NCBI GenBank assembly: GCA_016617855.1
Contig: JAECUM010011002.1
Span: 1 to 64,000, forward strand
Length of the DNA: 64,000 nt
Source: Megalonaias nervosa
Taxonomy: Eukaryota; Mollusca; Bivalvia; Unionida; Unionidae
Reading direction: 5' to 3'
Shown: piece after piece, positions 38,883 to 51,081 of the stretch
Position numbering within the stretch: position 1 is the stretch's first letter
Layout: the number at the start of each line of letters is the position of its first letter
Made by a program: the position numbers and the translations under genes
Notes under the pieces: model-generated
Told to the model about the DNA's origin: nothing
What the model saw: only the letters and a program-made list of their open reading frames with translations
Databases searched by the model: none

Positions 38883-39041
38883 CAACACACTGTGAAGAGG
38901 AAGTGGAACCAGTCTGAAGCGTGGTTGTACCACTCTGGCATGATATACAAGAGGTCTGTCCCGAGGACGGCTGGTAAGTTCCTATTGAACAGGCCTGGCA
39001 ATTCCCCAGGGTGTTGAGGAAAAATCCCGCTGAGCAAATGG
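38883..39041 (-). CDS. Class A module exon, tandem array copy 1 (Ile variant)
   Basis: This 159-bp exon has SCISC. It is the last copy of the array in transcription order. Its downstream intron keeps a fuller element (AGCGTTTCAAATTCATTAAT near 38741) that the other four array copies lack. This suggests it sits at the array edge and is closest to the single-copy parent, such as the exon at 35187. Confidence 0.9.
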
Positions 39042-40320
39042 CTACAAACGAATAAAAAAAAACGTTTAGCTAGGTCTTAGATGAGGTATATTAACAAAAT
39101 AAAACGTAAATAAACACAATACACTTAAACACCTTTAAGAACGTTTGCATCCATGTGGTTATCTTGGTATGATTATGTATGTACACATGAATGTGCAGAA
39201 AGAGAGAGAGAGAGGAGGGACGTGCAATTATACGTTGATCTAAATCACAATAAAGTTATAACTTAATACATTCACATGTTCATGTTTCAGTTTAGGTGGT
39301 AAAATTCAATTTTTAACAAGGCGAACTCACATCAACACTGCAAAATGAATATAGACATTTGCAACATTAACAAATGTAAGAGCAGTTGGCCAATAATCCT
39401 TGGTTTGTACGATGCAATATTTTTCAAATTATATAGGATTTGATGTTCTTTCCGTGAAAGCTTCATACTTCTGCATCTTGAACCGTTTCTAATGGTTTTC
39501 ACATTCCTTGATGTCTTCTGGCAAAGCTTTTTTATTTCAAATACGTCGTTTAAAGGACTATCTATTTATTTAAAGGAGAACATTTTTGGATGGCGAATCG
39601 AAATCATTTGTACACAATTGAAATTCCTGACGACCAGAATGCTTTCTACTAAATGTGTTAAGGCATATTTAAATTTACCAACAAAGAATATTTTAATACC
39701 TTCAGGAAGAAAAGTGAAATAAACACAGTGGTCGTTTGAACAAAGATGTCACAAGAGTATATAACCACATAACAGACCAAGCCAAACAAAGAATTACCCA
39801 ATTCGAGAGATTCAAAAGGATTGCATGATTTAGCAGGATTCTATAACGATGAACATGCAAAGTCTGAAACGCCGTGGCTCGTTTGTCGACTCCCAGTCAT
39901 AAAGATATTGTTTATAAACAAATGATTATTTCAAAAAAGAGAAAGTCAGATAATAATGTCGCTGATAAGAAACTGAAACACTTTTCAATGACAAAACTTA
40001 AGAAGGTTTAAGAGAGACAGACAGACAGACAAAGACAGAGACAGACAGAGATTTTTAGCCATGTACTTTACGTCAAACCTTTGATATTCCTACAAAGAAA
40101 TACTTTGCGTTGCTAGCATATATGAAATATCGATCCTGTAAGTCTCGTGAAGAGATAGCCACTCTAACTTGCATTACAATATAATTTTGTCATGCACTGG
40201 TATTTCCAATTTCCTGAAAATTCAAAACAATCTGCAAAACATGCCAATGAAATATTTAATAAAATATTAAATACAGATGAATAAGTAAACAATAACCTGA
40301 TTTATGCTACAATGCCTTAC

Positions 40321-40479
40321 CAACACACTGTGAAGAGGAAGTGGAACCAGTCTGAAGCGTGGTTGTACCACTCTGGCATGATACACAAGAGGTCTGTCCC
40401 GAGGACGGCTGGTAAGTTCCTATTGAACAGGCCTGACAATTCCCCAGGGTGTTGAGGAAAAATCCCGCTGAGCAAATGG
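40321..40479 (-). CDS. Class A module exon, tandem array copy 2 (Val variant)
   Basis: This is an intact 159-bp exon with SCVSC, acceptor GTTTGTAG and donor GTAAGG. The interval from here to the next exon at 42688 is 2,367 bp rather than about 1,440 bp, because a 460-bp intron segment is present three times on its upstream side. The exon itself is unaffected. Confidence 0.9.
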
Positions 40480-40562
40480 CTACAAACGAATAAAAAAAAC
40501 GTTTAGCTAGGTCTTAGATGAGGTATATTTATACCTTGTTTAACAAAAAATAAAACGTAAAT

Positions 40563-41943
40563 AAACACAATACACTTAAACACCTTTAAGAACGTTTGCA
40601 TCCAGGTGTTTATCTTTGTATGATTATGTATGTACACATGAATGTGCAGAGAGAGAGGGGGGGACGTGCATTTATACGTTGATCTAAATCACAATAAAGT
40701 TATAACTTAATACATTCACATGCTCATCTTTCAGTTTAGATGGTAAAATTCAATTTTTAACCAGGCAAACGCACATCAACACTGCAAAATGAATATAGAT
40801 ATTTGCAACATTAACAAATGTAAGAGCAGTTGGCTAATAATCCTTGGTTTGTACGATGCAATATTTTTCAAATTATATAGGATTTGATGTTCTTTCCGTG
40901 AAAGCTTCATACATCTGCATCTTGAACCGTTTCTAATGGTTTTTACATTCCTTGATGTCTTCTGGCAAAGCTTTTTTATTTCAAATACGTCGTTTAAAGG
41001 ATTATCTATTTATTTTAAGGAAACACAATACACTTAAACACCTTTAAGAACGTTTGCATCCAGGTGTTTATCTTTGTATGATTATGTATGTACATATGAA
41101 TGTGCAGAGAGAGAGGGGGGGGGGACGTGCATTTATACGTTGATCTAAATCACAATAAAGTTATAACTTAATACATTCACATGCTCATCTTTCAGTTTAG
41201 GTGGTAAAATTCAATTTTTAACCAGGCAAACTCACATCAACACTGCAAAATGAATATAGACATTTACAACATTAACAAATGTAAGAGCAGTTGGCCAATA
41301 ATCCTTGGTTTGTACGATGCAATATTTTTCAAATTATATAGGATTTGATGTTCTTTCCGTGAAAGCTTCATACATCTGCGTCTTGAACCGTTTCTAATGG
41401 TTTTTACATTCCTTGATGTCTTCTGGCAAAGCTTTTTTATTTCAAATACGTCGTTTAAAGGATTATCTATTTATTTTAAGGAAACACAATACACTTAAAC
41501 ACCTTTAAGAACGTTTGCATCCAGGTGTTTATCTTTGTATGATTATGTATGTACATATGAATGTGCAGAGAGAGAGGGGGGGGGGGACGTGCATTTATAC
41601 GTTGATCTAAATCACAATAAAGTTATAACTTAATACATTCACATGCTCATCTTTCAGTTTAGGTGGTAAAATTCAATTTTTAACCAGGCAAACTCACATC
41701 AACACTGCAAAATGAATATAGACATTTACAACATTAACAAATGTAAGAGCAGTTGGCCAATAATCCTTGGTTTGTACGATGCAATATTTTTCAAATTATA
41801 TAGGATTTGATGTTCTTTCCGTGAAAGCTTCATACTTCTGCATCTTGAACCGTTTCTAATGGTCTTTACATTGCTTAATGTCTTCTGGCAAAGCTTTTTT
41901 ATTTCAAATATGTCGTTTAAAGGACTATCTATTTATTTAAAGG
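40563..41943. repeat. 460-bp intron segment present three times in tandem
   Basis: Copies begin with AAACACAATACACTTAAAC at 40563, 41021 and 41482. The first two end at TTTATTTTAAGG followed directly by the start of the next copy; the third runs on into the complete unit. Copies vary in G-run length after GAGAGAG. This explains the longer 2,367-bp spacing of one array unit. Confidence 0.9.
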
Positions 41944-42687
41944 AGAACATTTTTGGATGGCGAATCGAAATCATTTGTACACAATTGAAATTCCTGACGG
42001 CCAGAATGTTTTCTACTAAATGTGTTAAGGCATATTTAAATTTACCGACAAAGAATATTTTAATACCTTCAGGAAGAAAAGTGAAATAAACACAGTGGTC
42101 GTTTGAACAAAGATGTCACAAGAGTATATAACCACATAACAGACCAAGCCAAACAAAGAATTACCCAATTCGAGAGATTCAAAAAGATTGCATGATTTAG
42201 CAGGATTCTATAACGATGAACATGCAAAGGCTGAAACGCCGTGGCTCGTTTGTCGACTCCCAGTCATAAAGATATTGTTTATAAACAAATGATTATTTCA
42301 AAAAAGAGAAAGTCAGATAATGACGTCGCTGATAAGAAACTGAAACACTTTTCAATGACAAAACTTAAGAAGGGTTAAGAGAGACAGACAGACAGACAAA
42401 GACAGAGACAGACAGAGATTTTTGGCCATGTACTTTACGTCAAACCTTTGATATTCCTACCAAGAAATACTTTGCGTTGCTAGCATATATGAAATATCGA
42501 TCCTGTAAGTCTCGTGAAGAGATAGCCACTCTAACTTGCATTACAATATAATTTTGTCATGCACTGGTATTTCCAATTTCCTGAAAATTCAAAACAATCT
42601 GCAAAACATGCCAATGAAATATTTAATAAAATATTAAATACAGATGAATAAGTAAACAATAACCTGATTTATGCTACAATGCCTTAC

Positions 42688-42846
42688 CAACACACTGTGA
42701 AGAGGAAGTGGAACCAGTCTGAAGCGTGGTTGTACCACTCTGGCATGATACACAAGAGGTCTGTCCCGAGGACGGCTGGTAAGTTCCTATTGAACAGGCC
42801 TGACAATTCCCCAGGGTGTTGAGGAAAAATCCCGCTGAGCAAATGG
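42688..42846 (-). CDS. Class A module exon, tandem array copy 3 (Val variant)
   Basis: This 159-bp phase 1-1 exon has SCVSC between cysteines 4 and 5. It appears identical to the copies at 40321 and 45577 over the exon. It lies 2,889 bp from the exon at 45577, which is the higher-order period of the array. Its downstream intron carries the GGAGAACATACTTGACGG variant that pairs it with copy 5. Confidence 0.9.
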
Positions 42847-44130
42847 CTACAAACGAATAAAAAAAACGTTTAGCTAGGTCTTAGATGAGGTATATTTATA
42901 CCTTGTTTAACAAAAAATAAAACGTAAATAAACACAATACACTTAAACACCTTTAAGAACGTTTGCATCCAGGTGTTTATCTTTGTATGATTATGTATGT
43001 ACACATGAATGTGCAGAGAGAGAGGGGGGGACGTGCATTTATACGTTGATCTAAATCACAATAAAGTTATAACTTAATACATTCACATGCTCATCTTTCA
43101 GTTTAGATGGTAAAATTCAATTTTTAACCAGGCAAACGCACATCAACACTGCAAAATGAATATAGATATTTGCAACATTAACAAATGTAAGAGCAGTTGG
43201 CTAATAATCCTTGGTTTGTACGATGCAATATTTTTCAAATTATATAGGATTTGATGTTCTTTCCGTAAAAGCTTCATACTTCTGCATCTTGAACCGTTTC
43301 TAATGGTTTTTACATTCCTTGATGTCTTCTGGCAAAGCTTTTTTATTTCAAATACGTCGTTTAAAGGATTATCTATTTATTTTAAGGAGAACATACTTGA
43401 CGGATAATAGAAATCATTTGTACACAATTGAAATTCCTGACGACCAGAATGCTTTCTACTAAATGTGTTAAGACATATTTAAATTTACCAACAAAGAATA
43501 TTTTAATACCTTCAGGAAGAAAAGTGAAATGAACACAGTGGTCGTTTGAACAAAGATGTCACAAGAGTATATAACCACATAACAGACCAAGCCAAACAAA
43601 GAATTACCCAATTCGAGAGATTCAAAAGGATTGCATGATTTAGCAGGATTGTATAACTATGAACATGCAAAGGCTGAAACGCCGTGGCTCGTTTGTCGAC
43701 TCCCAGTCATAAAGATATTGTTTATAAACAAATGATTATTTCGAAAAAGAGAAAGCCAGATAATAATGTCGCTGATAAGAATCTGAAACACTTTTCAATG
43801 ACAAAACTTAAGAAGGTTTAAAAGAGACAGACAGACAGACAAAGACAGAGACAGACAGAGATTTTTAGCCATGTACTTTATGTCAACCCTTTGATATTCC
43901 TACAAAGAAATACTTTGCGTTGCTAGCATATATGAAATATCGATCCTGTAAGTCTCGTGAAGAGATAGCCACTCTAACTTGCATTACAATATAATTTTGT
44001 CATGCACTGGTATTTCCAATTTCCTGAAAATTCAAAACAATCTGCAAAACATGCCAATGAAATATTTAATAAAATATTAAATACAGATGAATAAGTAAAC
44101 AATAACCTGATTTATGCTACAATGCCTTAC

Positions 44131-44289
44131 CAACACACTGTGAAGAGGAAGTGGAACCAGTCTGAAGCGTGGTTGTACCACTCTGGCATGATATACAAGA
44201 GGTCTGTCCCGAGGACGGCTGGTAAGTTCCTATTGAACAGGCCTGGCAATTCCCCAGGGTGTTGAGGAAAAATCCCGCTGAGCAAATGG
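44131..44289 (-). CDS. Class A module exon, tandem array copy 4 (Ile variant)
   Basis: The splice sites and length match the other array copies. The protein has SCISC (ATA codon) and the TGC form of the second cysteine codon, the same two marks as the copy at 38883. The intron on its upstream side has a longer A-run next to the acceptor region. All six cysteines are kept and the frame is open throughout. Confidence 0.9.
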
Positions 44290-45576
44290 CTACAAACGAA
44301 TAAAAAAAAAAAACGTTTAGCTAGGTGTTAGATGAGGTATATTTATATCTTTGTATAACAAAATAAAACGTAAATAAACACAATACACTTAAACACCTTT
44401 AAGAACGTTTGCATCCAGGTGTTTATCTTTGTATGATTATGTATGTACATATGAATGTGCAGAGAGAGGGGGGGGGACGTGCATTTATACGTTGATCTAA
44501 ATCACAATAAAGTTATAACTTAATACATTCACATGCTCATCTTTCAGTTTAGGTGGTAAAATTCAATTTTTAACCAGGCAAACTCACATCAACACTGCAA
44601 AATGAATATAGACATTTACAACATTAACAAATGTAAGAGCAGTTGGCCAATAATCCTTGGTTTGTACGATGCAATATTTTTCAAATTATATAGGATTTGA
44701 TGTTCTTTCCGTGAAAGCTTCATACTTCTGCATCTTGAACCGTTTCTAATGGTCTTTACATGCTTAATGTCTTCTGGCAAAGCTTTTTTATTTCAAATAC
44801 GTCGTTTAAAGGACTATCTATTTATTTAAAGGAGAACATTTTTGGATGGCGAATCGAAATCATTTGTACACAATTGAAATTCCTGACGGCCAGAATGTTT
44901 TCTGCTAAATGTGTTAAGGCATATTTAAATTTACCAACAAAGAATATTTTAATACCTTCAGGAAGAAAAGTGAAATAAACACAGTGGTCGTTTGAACAAA
45001 GATGTCACAAGAGTATATAACCACATAACAGACCAAGCCAAACAAAGAATTACCCAATTCGAGAGATTCAAAAAGATTGCATGATTTAGCAGGATTCTAT
45101 AACGATGAACATGCAAAGGCTGAAACGCCGTGGCTCGTTTGTCGACTCCCAGTCATAAAGATATTGTTTATAAACAAATGATTATTTCAAAAAAGAGAAA
45201 GTCAGATAATGACGTCGCTGATAAGAAACTGAAACACTTTTCAATGACAAAACTTAAGAAGGGTTAAGAGAGACAGACAGACAGACAAAGACAGAGACAG
45301 ACAGAGATTTTTAGCCATGTACTTTACGTCAAACCTTTGATATTCCTACAAAGAAATACTTTGCGTTGCTAGCATATATGAAATATCGATCCTGTAAGTC
45401 TCGTGAAGAGATAGCCACTCTAACTTGCATTACAATATAATTTTGTCATGCACTGGTATTTCCAATTTCCTGAAAATTCAAAACAATCTGCAAAACATGC
45501 CAATGAAATATTTAATAAAATATTAAATACAGATGAATAAGTAAACAATAACCTGATTTATGCTACAATGCCTTAC

Positions 45577-45735
45577 CAACACACTGTGAAGAGGAAGTGG
45601 AACCAGTCTGAAGCGTGGTTGTACCACTCTGGCATGATACACAAGAGGTCTGTCCCGAGGACGGCTGGTAAGTTCCTATTGAACAGGCCTGACAATTCCC
45701 CAGGGTGTTGAGGAAAAATCCCGCTGAGCAAATGG
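45577..45735 (-). CDS. Class A module exon, tandem array copy 5 (Val variant)
   Basis: The 159-bp exon has acceptor GTTTGTAG and donor GTAAGG. It reads AICSAGFFLNTLGNCQAC, then SSGQTSCVSC and TLQTGSTSSSQC. The valine between cysteines 4 and 5 (GTA instead of ATA) is shared with the copies at 40321 and 42688 but not with 38883 and 44131. This is the first array copy in transcription order. Confidence 0.9.
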
Positions 45736-47120
45736 CTACAAACGAATAAAAAAAACGTTTAGCTAGGTCTTAGATGAGGTATATTTATACCTTGTTTAAC
45801 AAAAAATAAAACGTAAATAAACACAATACACTTAAACACCTTTAAGAACGTTTGCATCCAGGTGTTTATCTTTGTATGATTATGTATGTACACATGAATG
45901 TGCAGAGAGAGAGGGGGGGGACGTGCATTTATACGTTGATCTAAATCACAATAAAGTTATAACTTAATACATTCACATGCTCATCTTTCAGTTTAGATGG
46001 TAAAATTCAATTTTTAACCAGGCAAACGCACATCAACACTGCAAAATGAATATAGATATTTGCAACATTAACAAATGTAAGAGCAGTTGGCTAATAATCC
46101 TTGGTTTGTACGATGCAATATTTTTCAAATTATATAGGATTTGATGTTCTTTCCGTAAAAGCTTCATACTTCTGCATCTTGAACCGTTTCTAATGGTTTT
46201 TACATTCCTTGATGTCTTCTGGCAAAGCTTTTTTATTTCAAATACGTCGTTTAAAGGATTATCTATTTATTTTAAGGAGAACATACTGGACGGAGAATAG
46301 AAATCATTTGTACACAATTGAAATTCCTGACGACCAGAATGCTTTCTACTAAATGTGTTAAGACATATTTAAATTTACCAACAAAGAATATTTTAATACC
46401 TTCAGGAAGAAAAGTGAAATGAACACAGTGGTCGTTTGAACAAAGATGTCACAAGAGTATATAACCACATAACAGACCAAGCCAAACAAAGAATTACCCA
46501 ATTCGAGAGATTCAAAAGGATTGCATGATTTAGCAGGATTGTATAACTATGAACATGCAAAGGCTGAAACGCCGTGGCTCGTTTGTCGACTCTCAGTCAT
46601 AAAGATATTGTTTATAAACAAATGATTATTTCGAAAAAGAGAAAGCCAGATAATAATGTCGCTGATAAGAAACTGAAACACTTTTCAATGACAAAACTGA
46701 AGAAGATGTAAGACAGACAGACAGACAGACAGACAAAGACGGAGACAGACAGAGAGAGATTGTTGGCCATGTACTTTACGTCAAACCTTTGATATTCCTA
46801 CAACGAAATACTTTACGTCGCTAGCATATATGAAATATCGATCATGTAAGTCTCGTGAAGAGATAGCCACTCTAGAAAACTTGCATTTTGACATGCACTG
46901 ATATTTCCAATTTGATGATATAAAATATAAGGAGAGTACAGGATTTAAAAGGCATAATATCAACATTTCTTCACAAATGAGCACAAAAAAATTTCTGAAA
47001 TCCGCAATACACAATGCAAATGACTGTAGATGAGGATAAGAAAAAGACAATATATCATGCAGACAATGCAGGGCAGAGTAGAAACACATTTGGCATACTG
47101 CTAGCGTTAATCTTCCAATG

Positions 47121-47230
47121 CCTGGGGCACATAATACAGGAAGATTGCCCAGTACTCGGCTGGTAGGTACCAATTGGACAGGCTTGACAAGTACCACTCG
47201 TAGTACGGAAGAAACCATAGCTACATATAG
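47121..47230 (-). pseudogene. Truncated class B module exon
   Basis: The acceptor (AATCTAG) and the first 35 or so codons are intact: AICSYGFFRTTSGTCQAC, then STGQSSCIMCP. Right after the fifth cysteine the homology stops. The sequence jumps to what in other B copies is intron (the CTTCCA stretch beyond the donor), so about 70 bp with the last cysteine and the donor are missing. A deletion across the 3' splice boundary explains this. Without a donor the exon should be skipped, and because modules are frame-neutral the gene would survive. Confidence 0.8.
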
Positions 47231-48062
47231 CTAGATTAAGAAATTTGCAACATTTAAACTCCTATTTCACACATACCATTTTAAATGATTTGTATCCAAA
47301 CGTGTTAAATCGAGAATATAATTCCGTATAGTTTATCTTTATATTTCTATTAGCGTATTACCAGTAGATATGTATTCAATACTCTGATTCAAAGTGACTT
47401 TGACTACTTCTAAGTTATGACACTACTTACTATATATTGTACCACATTCATCTTTATTGTGCTGATGAGTTGGCTGTAGATGCGATTGCAAAGCATTTAT
47501 AATGGATGATTCCAATTTGATTGTATATTGATAAATACCAACTTTTATTCAAGATAAACTGTTCCTACTTGCTAGTCATGGAAACAAACTTGAAATATAT
47601 TTTTTAATATATTTTTATCACGGTTGTCATTTAAATGTTTATGCACAGGTGACAAATGACAAAGACAGTATACAATGTAATGATAATGACATATATAATT
47701 TATGATCGAGTTTTATATTTATAGATGCAAAAATATTGGCTTGAGTTGAGTTATATTATATATAATAATCAACAAATAGATTTTAAAAAGCATTTGAATC
47801 TACAGAAAATTGGTTATTGCATGGCGTTTCAAATTCATCAAGTGGTTGATAGTGTGATTTTCTATGAATATGTGATTCCTTTTGACTGTATATTAAAGTA
47901 TAGACACATAAGCACTTAGTTTAACAAAACACAAAATCACAAAATACATCCTGACAAAAAAGTACATTTGTATTTATGAAGTGCTTCTTTTCTGTGAATA
48001 TGCATGCATATAGTTCTGTCTGCTTGTTTGTATATATTTATCCATATATGCCCGTAATATAT

Positions 48063-48067
<5 letters not shown>

Positions 48068-48110
<43 letters not shown>
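48068..48110. repeat. (GA)n microsatellite
   Basis: A 43-base GA run in the intron between the exons at 47121 and 50164. A second run is at 48807-48840. Confidence 0.95.
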
Positions 48111-48113
<3 letters not shown>

Positions 48114-48804
48114 ATCTGAAAAATAAATGTGGGCTGCTAGAACTCTTTCTTTGAAAATATGTTTAAATCCAGTTGGTTATTGAGTTCTTTCCTTAAAATG
48201 TACGCTAGTTTTAGTAGCTCTCGCCAGTTTCATGGTGCATGACAAACATCGGAACATTTGAGATGAGTTCTGTGAAAATGAGTAAAATGGGGAAGATATA
48301 ATGAGACAGTACATATTTTGTGTGCTTAAACGTGATTTTATGACAATTTTGAAAGTATTCTTTAAATATCTAAGTTAGATTATTCAACTCTTATTGCGAC
48401 AATGTATTGGTCTCTTCTGTCGATCAACGTTAGTAAATATATGATGAAAAAATAGGTATTGGCTATAATAATAGCCTTTGTTAACTATTAAGCCTTCCAA
48501 GACGAAACAGTGCCTGTTTTTACCATGTTTGTAAACTACGATTTATCTAATAGTAGGAATTTTATCTTGAAATCTATAGTCTTCGATTTAATTCTGGGAT
48601 TGTATATAAATAGAATGTATTACTCTTAAAATGTCTTACGTAATTTATACAATGACAGACATTCTCTAGTTGTAGATGTGTCTGTATATTAGTACATAAT
48701 ACAGTTATGAACTTTTATCAATAAAATACATTTATCGTTTAATTTAGGTGTATGGTCCATACAGTCTGAAATAACGAATTCTGATCATATCTTATATGTA
48801 TTTG

Positions 48805-48806
<2 letters not shown>

Positions 48807-48840
<34 letters not shown>
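48807..48840. repeat. (GA)n microsatellite
   Basis: A 34-base GA run. Confidence 0.95.
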
Positions 48841-48843
<3 letters not shown>

Positions 48844-50163
48844 ACAAGCACGTCTGTTCTGGATCACGTTAAAGGTGAACATAATGACTAATTACACTCA
48901 AATGCCAATCTTTAAGTTCAGCTGGGAAATTTCTATTCTCTAAGAAGGGCACTGACTACATACTGTTGAACGTAGAGAGACACCAGCTTCATTAACCAAT
49001 GCAAGAGCATTTGGCCAATAAATGTGTGTTGGTGTGATCCTTTCTTTGAAACTTCCTCTAATTATGATGATTACAAAATTATTTCCTTACAATTGTCGCT
49101 AGTCTTTTTATCATAAGCCCTATTTCTTAGCGCAAAAGAAACATTTGAACAATTCGTACAATGCTTTACTTCAGCTGTAGTCAAATTCTCTTGTGAGCTT
49201 TTCCAAGGAAAGAATTATCTATTTTTGTACGAGCAACCAAATTGTATTGCAAGATATAAAACTTGAAAGACTTTATCGACAGAATGCATTCTTTTAAAGG
49301 AAAAAATACCCATTTTATTTACCATCTATAATCTACAAAATTTTTTCAGAAACGTATAAACGGGAAATGAGCACAGAGGTGCTCTGAGCCTTATGTAATG
49401 ATGAAAGTATCTAAATACGGTATAGGCAATGAATATCATTTTCAAGAAAATATTATACATCAAGAGAAAAGCCGCAAACGTTTGATACCACAAACTTAGA
49501 CAAATCCAAACAAATAAAAAAAAAATATTTTATAATCGAGAGATTCAAGAAGATTACATCCTTCACTAATAGTTGTACGACCTTCAACTTGAAGATAAGC
49601 TCCGTTGCCGAATTCACGCCAAACAATGATAAAGAAATGCTAGATGACTAAATGAGACTTTGGAAGAAAAAAAACAAACAATAATAAAAAAAAGTTATAT
49701 AATACACAATACATTGATGTAAAATATTATATTGGAAAGGTTCGCTGAGAAGGAAGGGATTTTATTAGCCAAATAATTTTAATTCATTCCTAAACTTTGC
49801 AGTTCCCACAGCGCACGATCCAGAACCGGTAGGATAACTTTACTACACATGAGATAAACTAATTAGGATATAAATAATGAATATAAATAAGACACATATA
49901 TGATTTTGCATTTCTTTGATGTTTGAAATAAATCTTAGATGCATTAAGATATTTTGAAACTACAGCACATGATTTAACACGTACCATGAGTGCAATGAAG
50001 CCAAACAAAATTTCGCAAATTGCGAATACCCAAAATAGAAGACTTCTGAAGAAAATAACAAAAACTGTTGATAAATATCATTTGTGTACACTATATGATG
50101 CAAAAAGAACAGAAATCGTTTTATCTGGCGGTCTGCTACATCGTCCTACTTGTATTTACTCAC

Positions 50164-50322
50164 CAACGCATTGTGCTAGAGACGTGGATCCTACTTGGTT
50201 GGTTGAGGTACCACTGGGACACGAAATACATGAGGTCTGTTCAGTACTTGGCTGGTAGGTTCCAACTTGGCAGGCTTGACAACTACCACTCGTATTCCGA
50301 AAGAAACCGGAACTACATATAG
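50164..50322 (-). CDS. GCC2/GCC3 module exon, class B
   Basis: The 159-bp exon is flanked by acceptor AATCCAG and donor GTGAGTA. It reads FFRNTSGSCQACQVGTY, then STEQTSCISC and TSLAQC, with all six cysteines and an NTS sequon at residues 10-12. It differs from most B copies in carrying Q for P after the third cysteine, and in VGSTSLAQC. It is the rightmost intact B exon and stands about 600 bp from the hybrid exon at 50917. Confidence 0.9.
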
Positions 50323-50916
50323 CTGGATTAAGAAAATTTGCAACAAATTTTGTCATCTCAAAGCCAACTATTTTGAAATTAATTATATCCTATAATGAGT
50401 TCAAATTCAGGATTTAACTCCCAGATAAGTTGTCTTTATATTTTCTGTAGCGTATTACCAGAAAAAAATATAAATTAGATGTACATATTTTTATTCAAGA
50501 ACATTTGGCCCTACTTCTTCCTTAGAAACAAGAATAAGCTTCAAACATATTTTTAGAAATTAGTTTTATCAGATCCATCTTTTAACGTTGATGCATCAAC
50601 CGGAAAATAATTATAATGTTAGATTTGTGGTTAGTTGCATATTGAAAGATACCTAAATAATGGGTTGAGTTGACCTATATTACATTGAAAAATCCATATG
50701 TACATTTTGAAATACATTTGATTCAACAGAAAAGTGATTATGACACAGCGTTTCAAATTCATCAGTGGGTTAAGTGAGAAATGCACTGTGACTTCTTGTT
50801 TCCGTTCGCCGAAGTACTGGAAGTATTTAAAATAATATCGATAAACGTTGCAGATGAAATATTTAATAACAGTCTGATAAGTAGTGCTTATTGAAATCTA
50901 AGTACAAATCCCTTAC

Positions 50917-51081
50917 CGACACACTGTATGGAGGAAGTGGAACCAGTCTGAAGTGTGATTGTACCACTCGGGCATGAAATACAAGACGTCTGTCCTGAGG
51001 AAAACTGGTATGTTCCTATAGGACATACTTGACAAATTCCCGAGGTGTTTCTAAAAGAGCCTGCAGCGCAAGCGGTTGTAA
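50917..51081 (-). CDS. GCC2/GCC3 module exon, A/B hybrid (55 codons)
   Basis: The donor is GTAAGG. The acceptor is TTATTCAG, shifted six bases upstream relative to the 159-bp exons, so the exon is 165 bp and starts VTTACAAGSF. The first half resembles class B (FRNTSGICQVC, with an NTS sequon), while the second half has class A marks (SSGQTS, TLQTGSTSS). All six cysteines are present. It lies next to the class B exon at 50164. It could be the ancestral state from which A and B diverged, or a recombinant between them. Confidence 0.88.

Larger units (their letters stand above)
38560..46790. repeat. Tandem array of class A exon units
   Basis: Five units, each with one 159-bp exon plus about 1.28 kb of intron, stand in direct orientation. 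Exon starts are at 38883, 40321, 42688, 44131 and 45577, so spacings are 1438, 2367, 1443 and 1446 bp. Intron features recur in each unit: a GAACGTTTGCATCC stretch, a G-run after GAGAGAG, and a (GACA)n run. Near identity of introns as well as exons points to recent amplification or homogenisation. Confidence 0.92.
47231..50163. other. Non-coding stretch, presumed intron
   Basis: Holds two (GA)n runs and, at 47811-47850, the GGCGTTTCAAATTCATCA element that elsewhere stands next to class A exons, here with no exon beside it. Nothing else could be assigned. Confidence 0.6.

Noticed and set aside
39492..44978. Plus-strand open frames of about 75 codons at 39492, 41859 and 44760 that recur in the exon array
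   Set aside because: They lie inside the duplicated intron, so their repetition is explained by the array. They have no recognisable domain and are broken in the other units.
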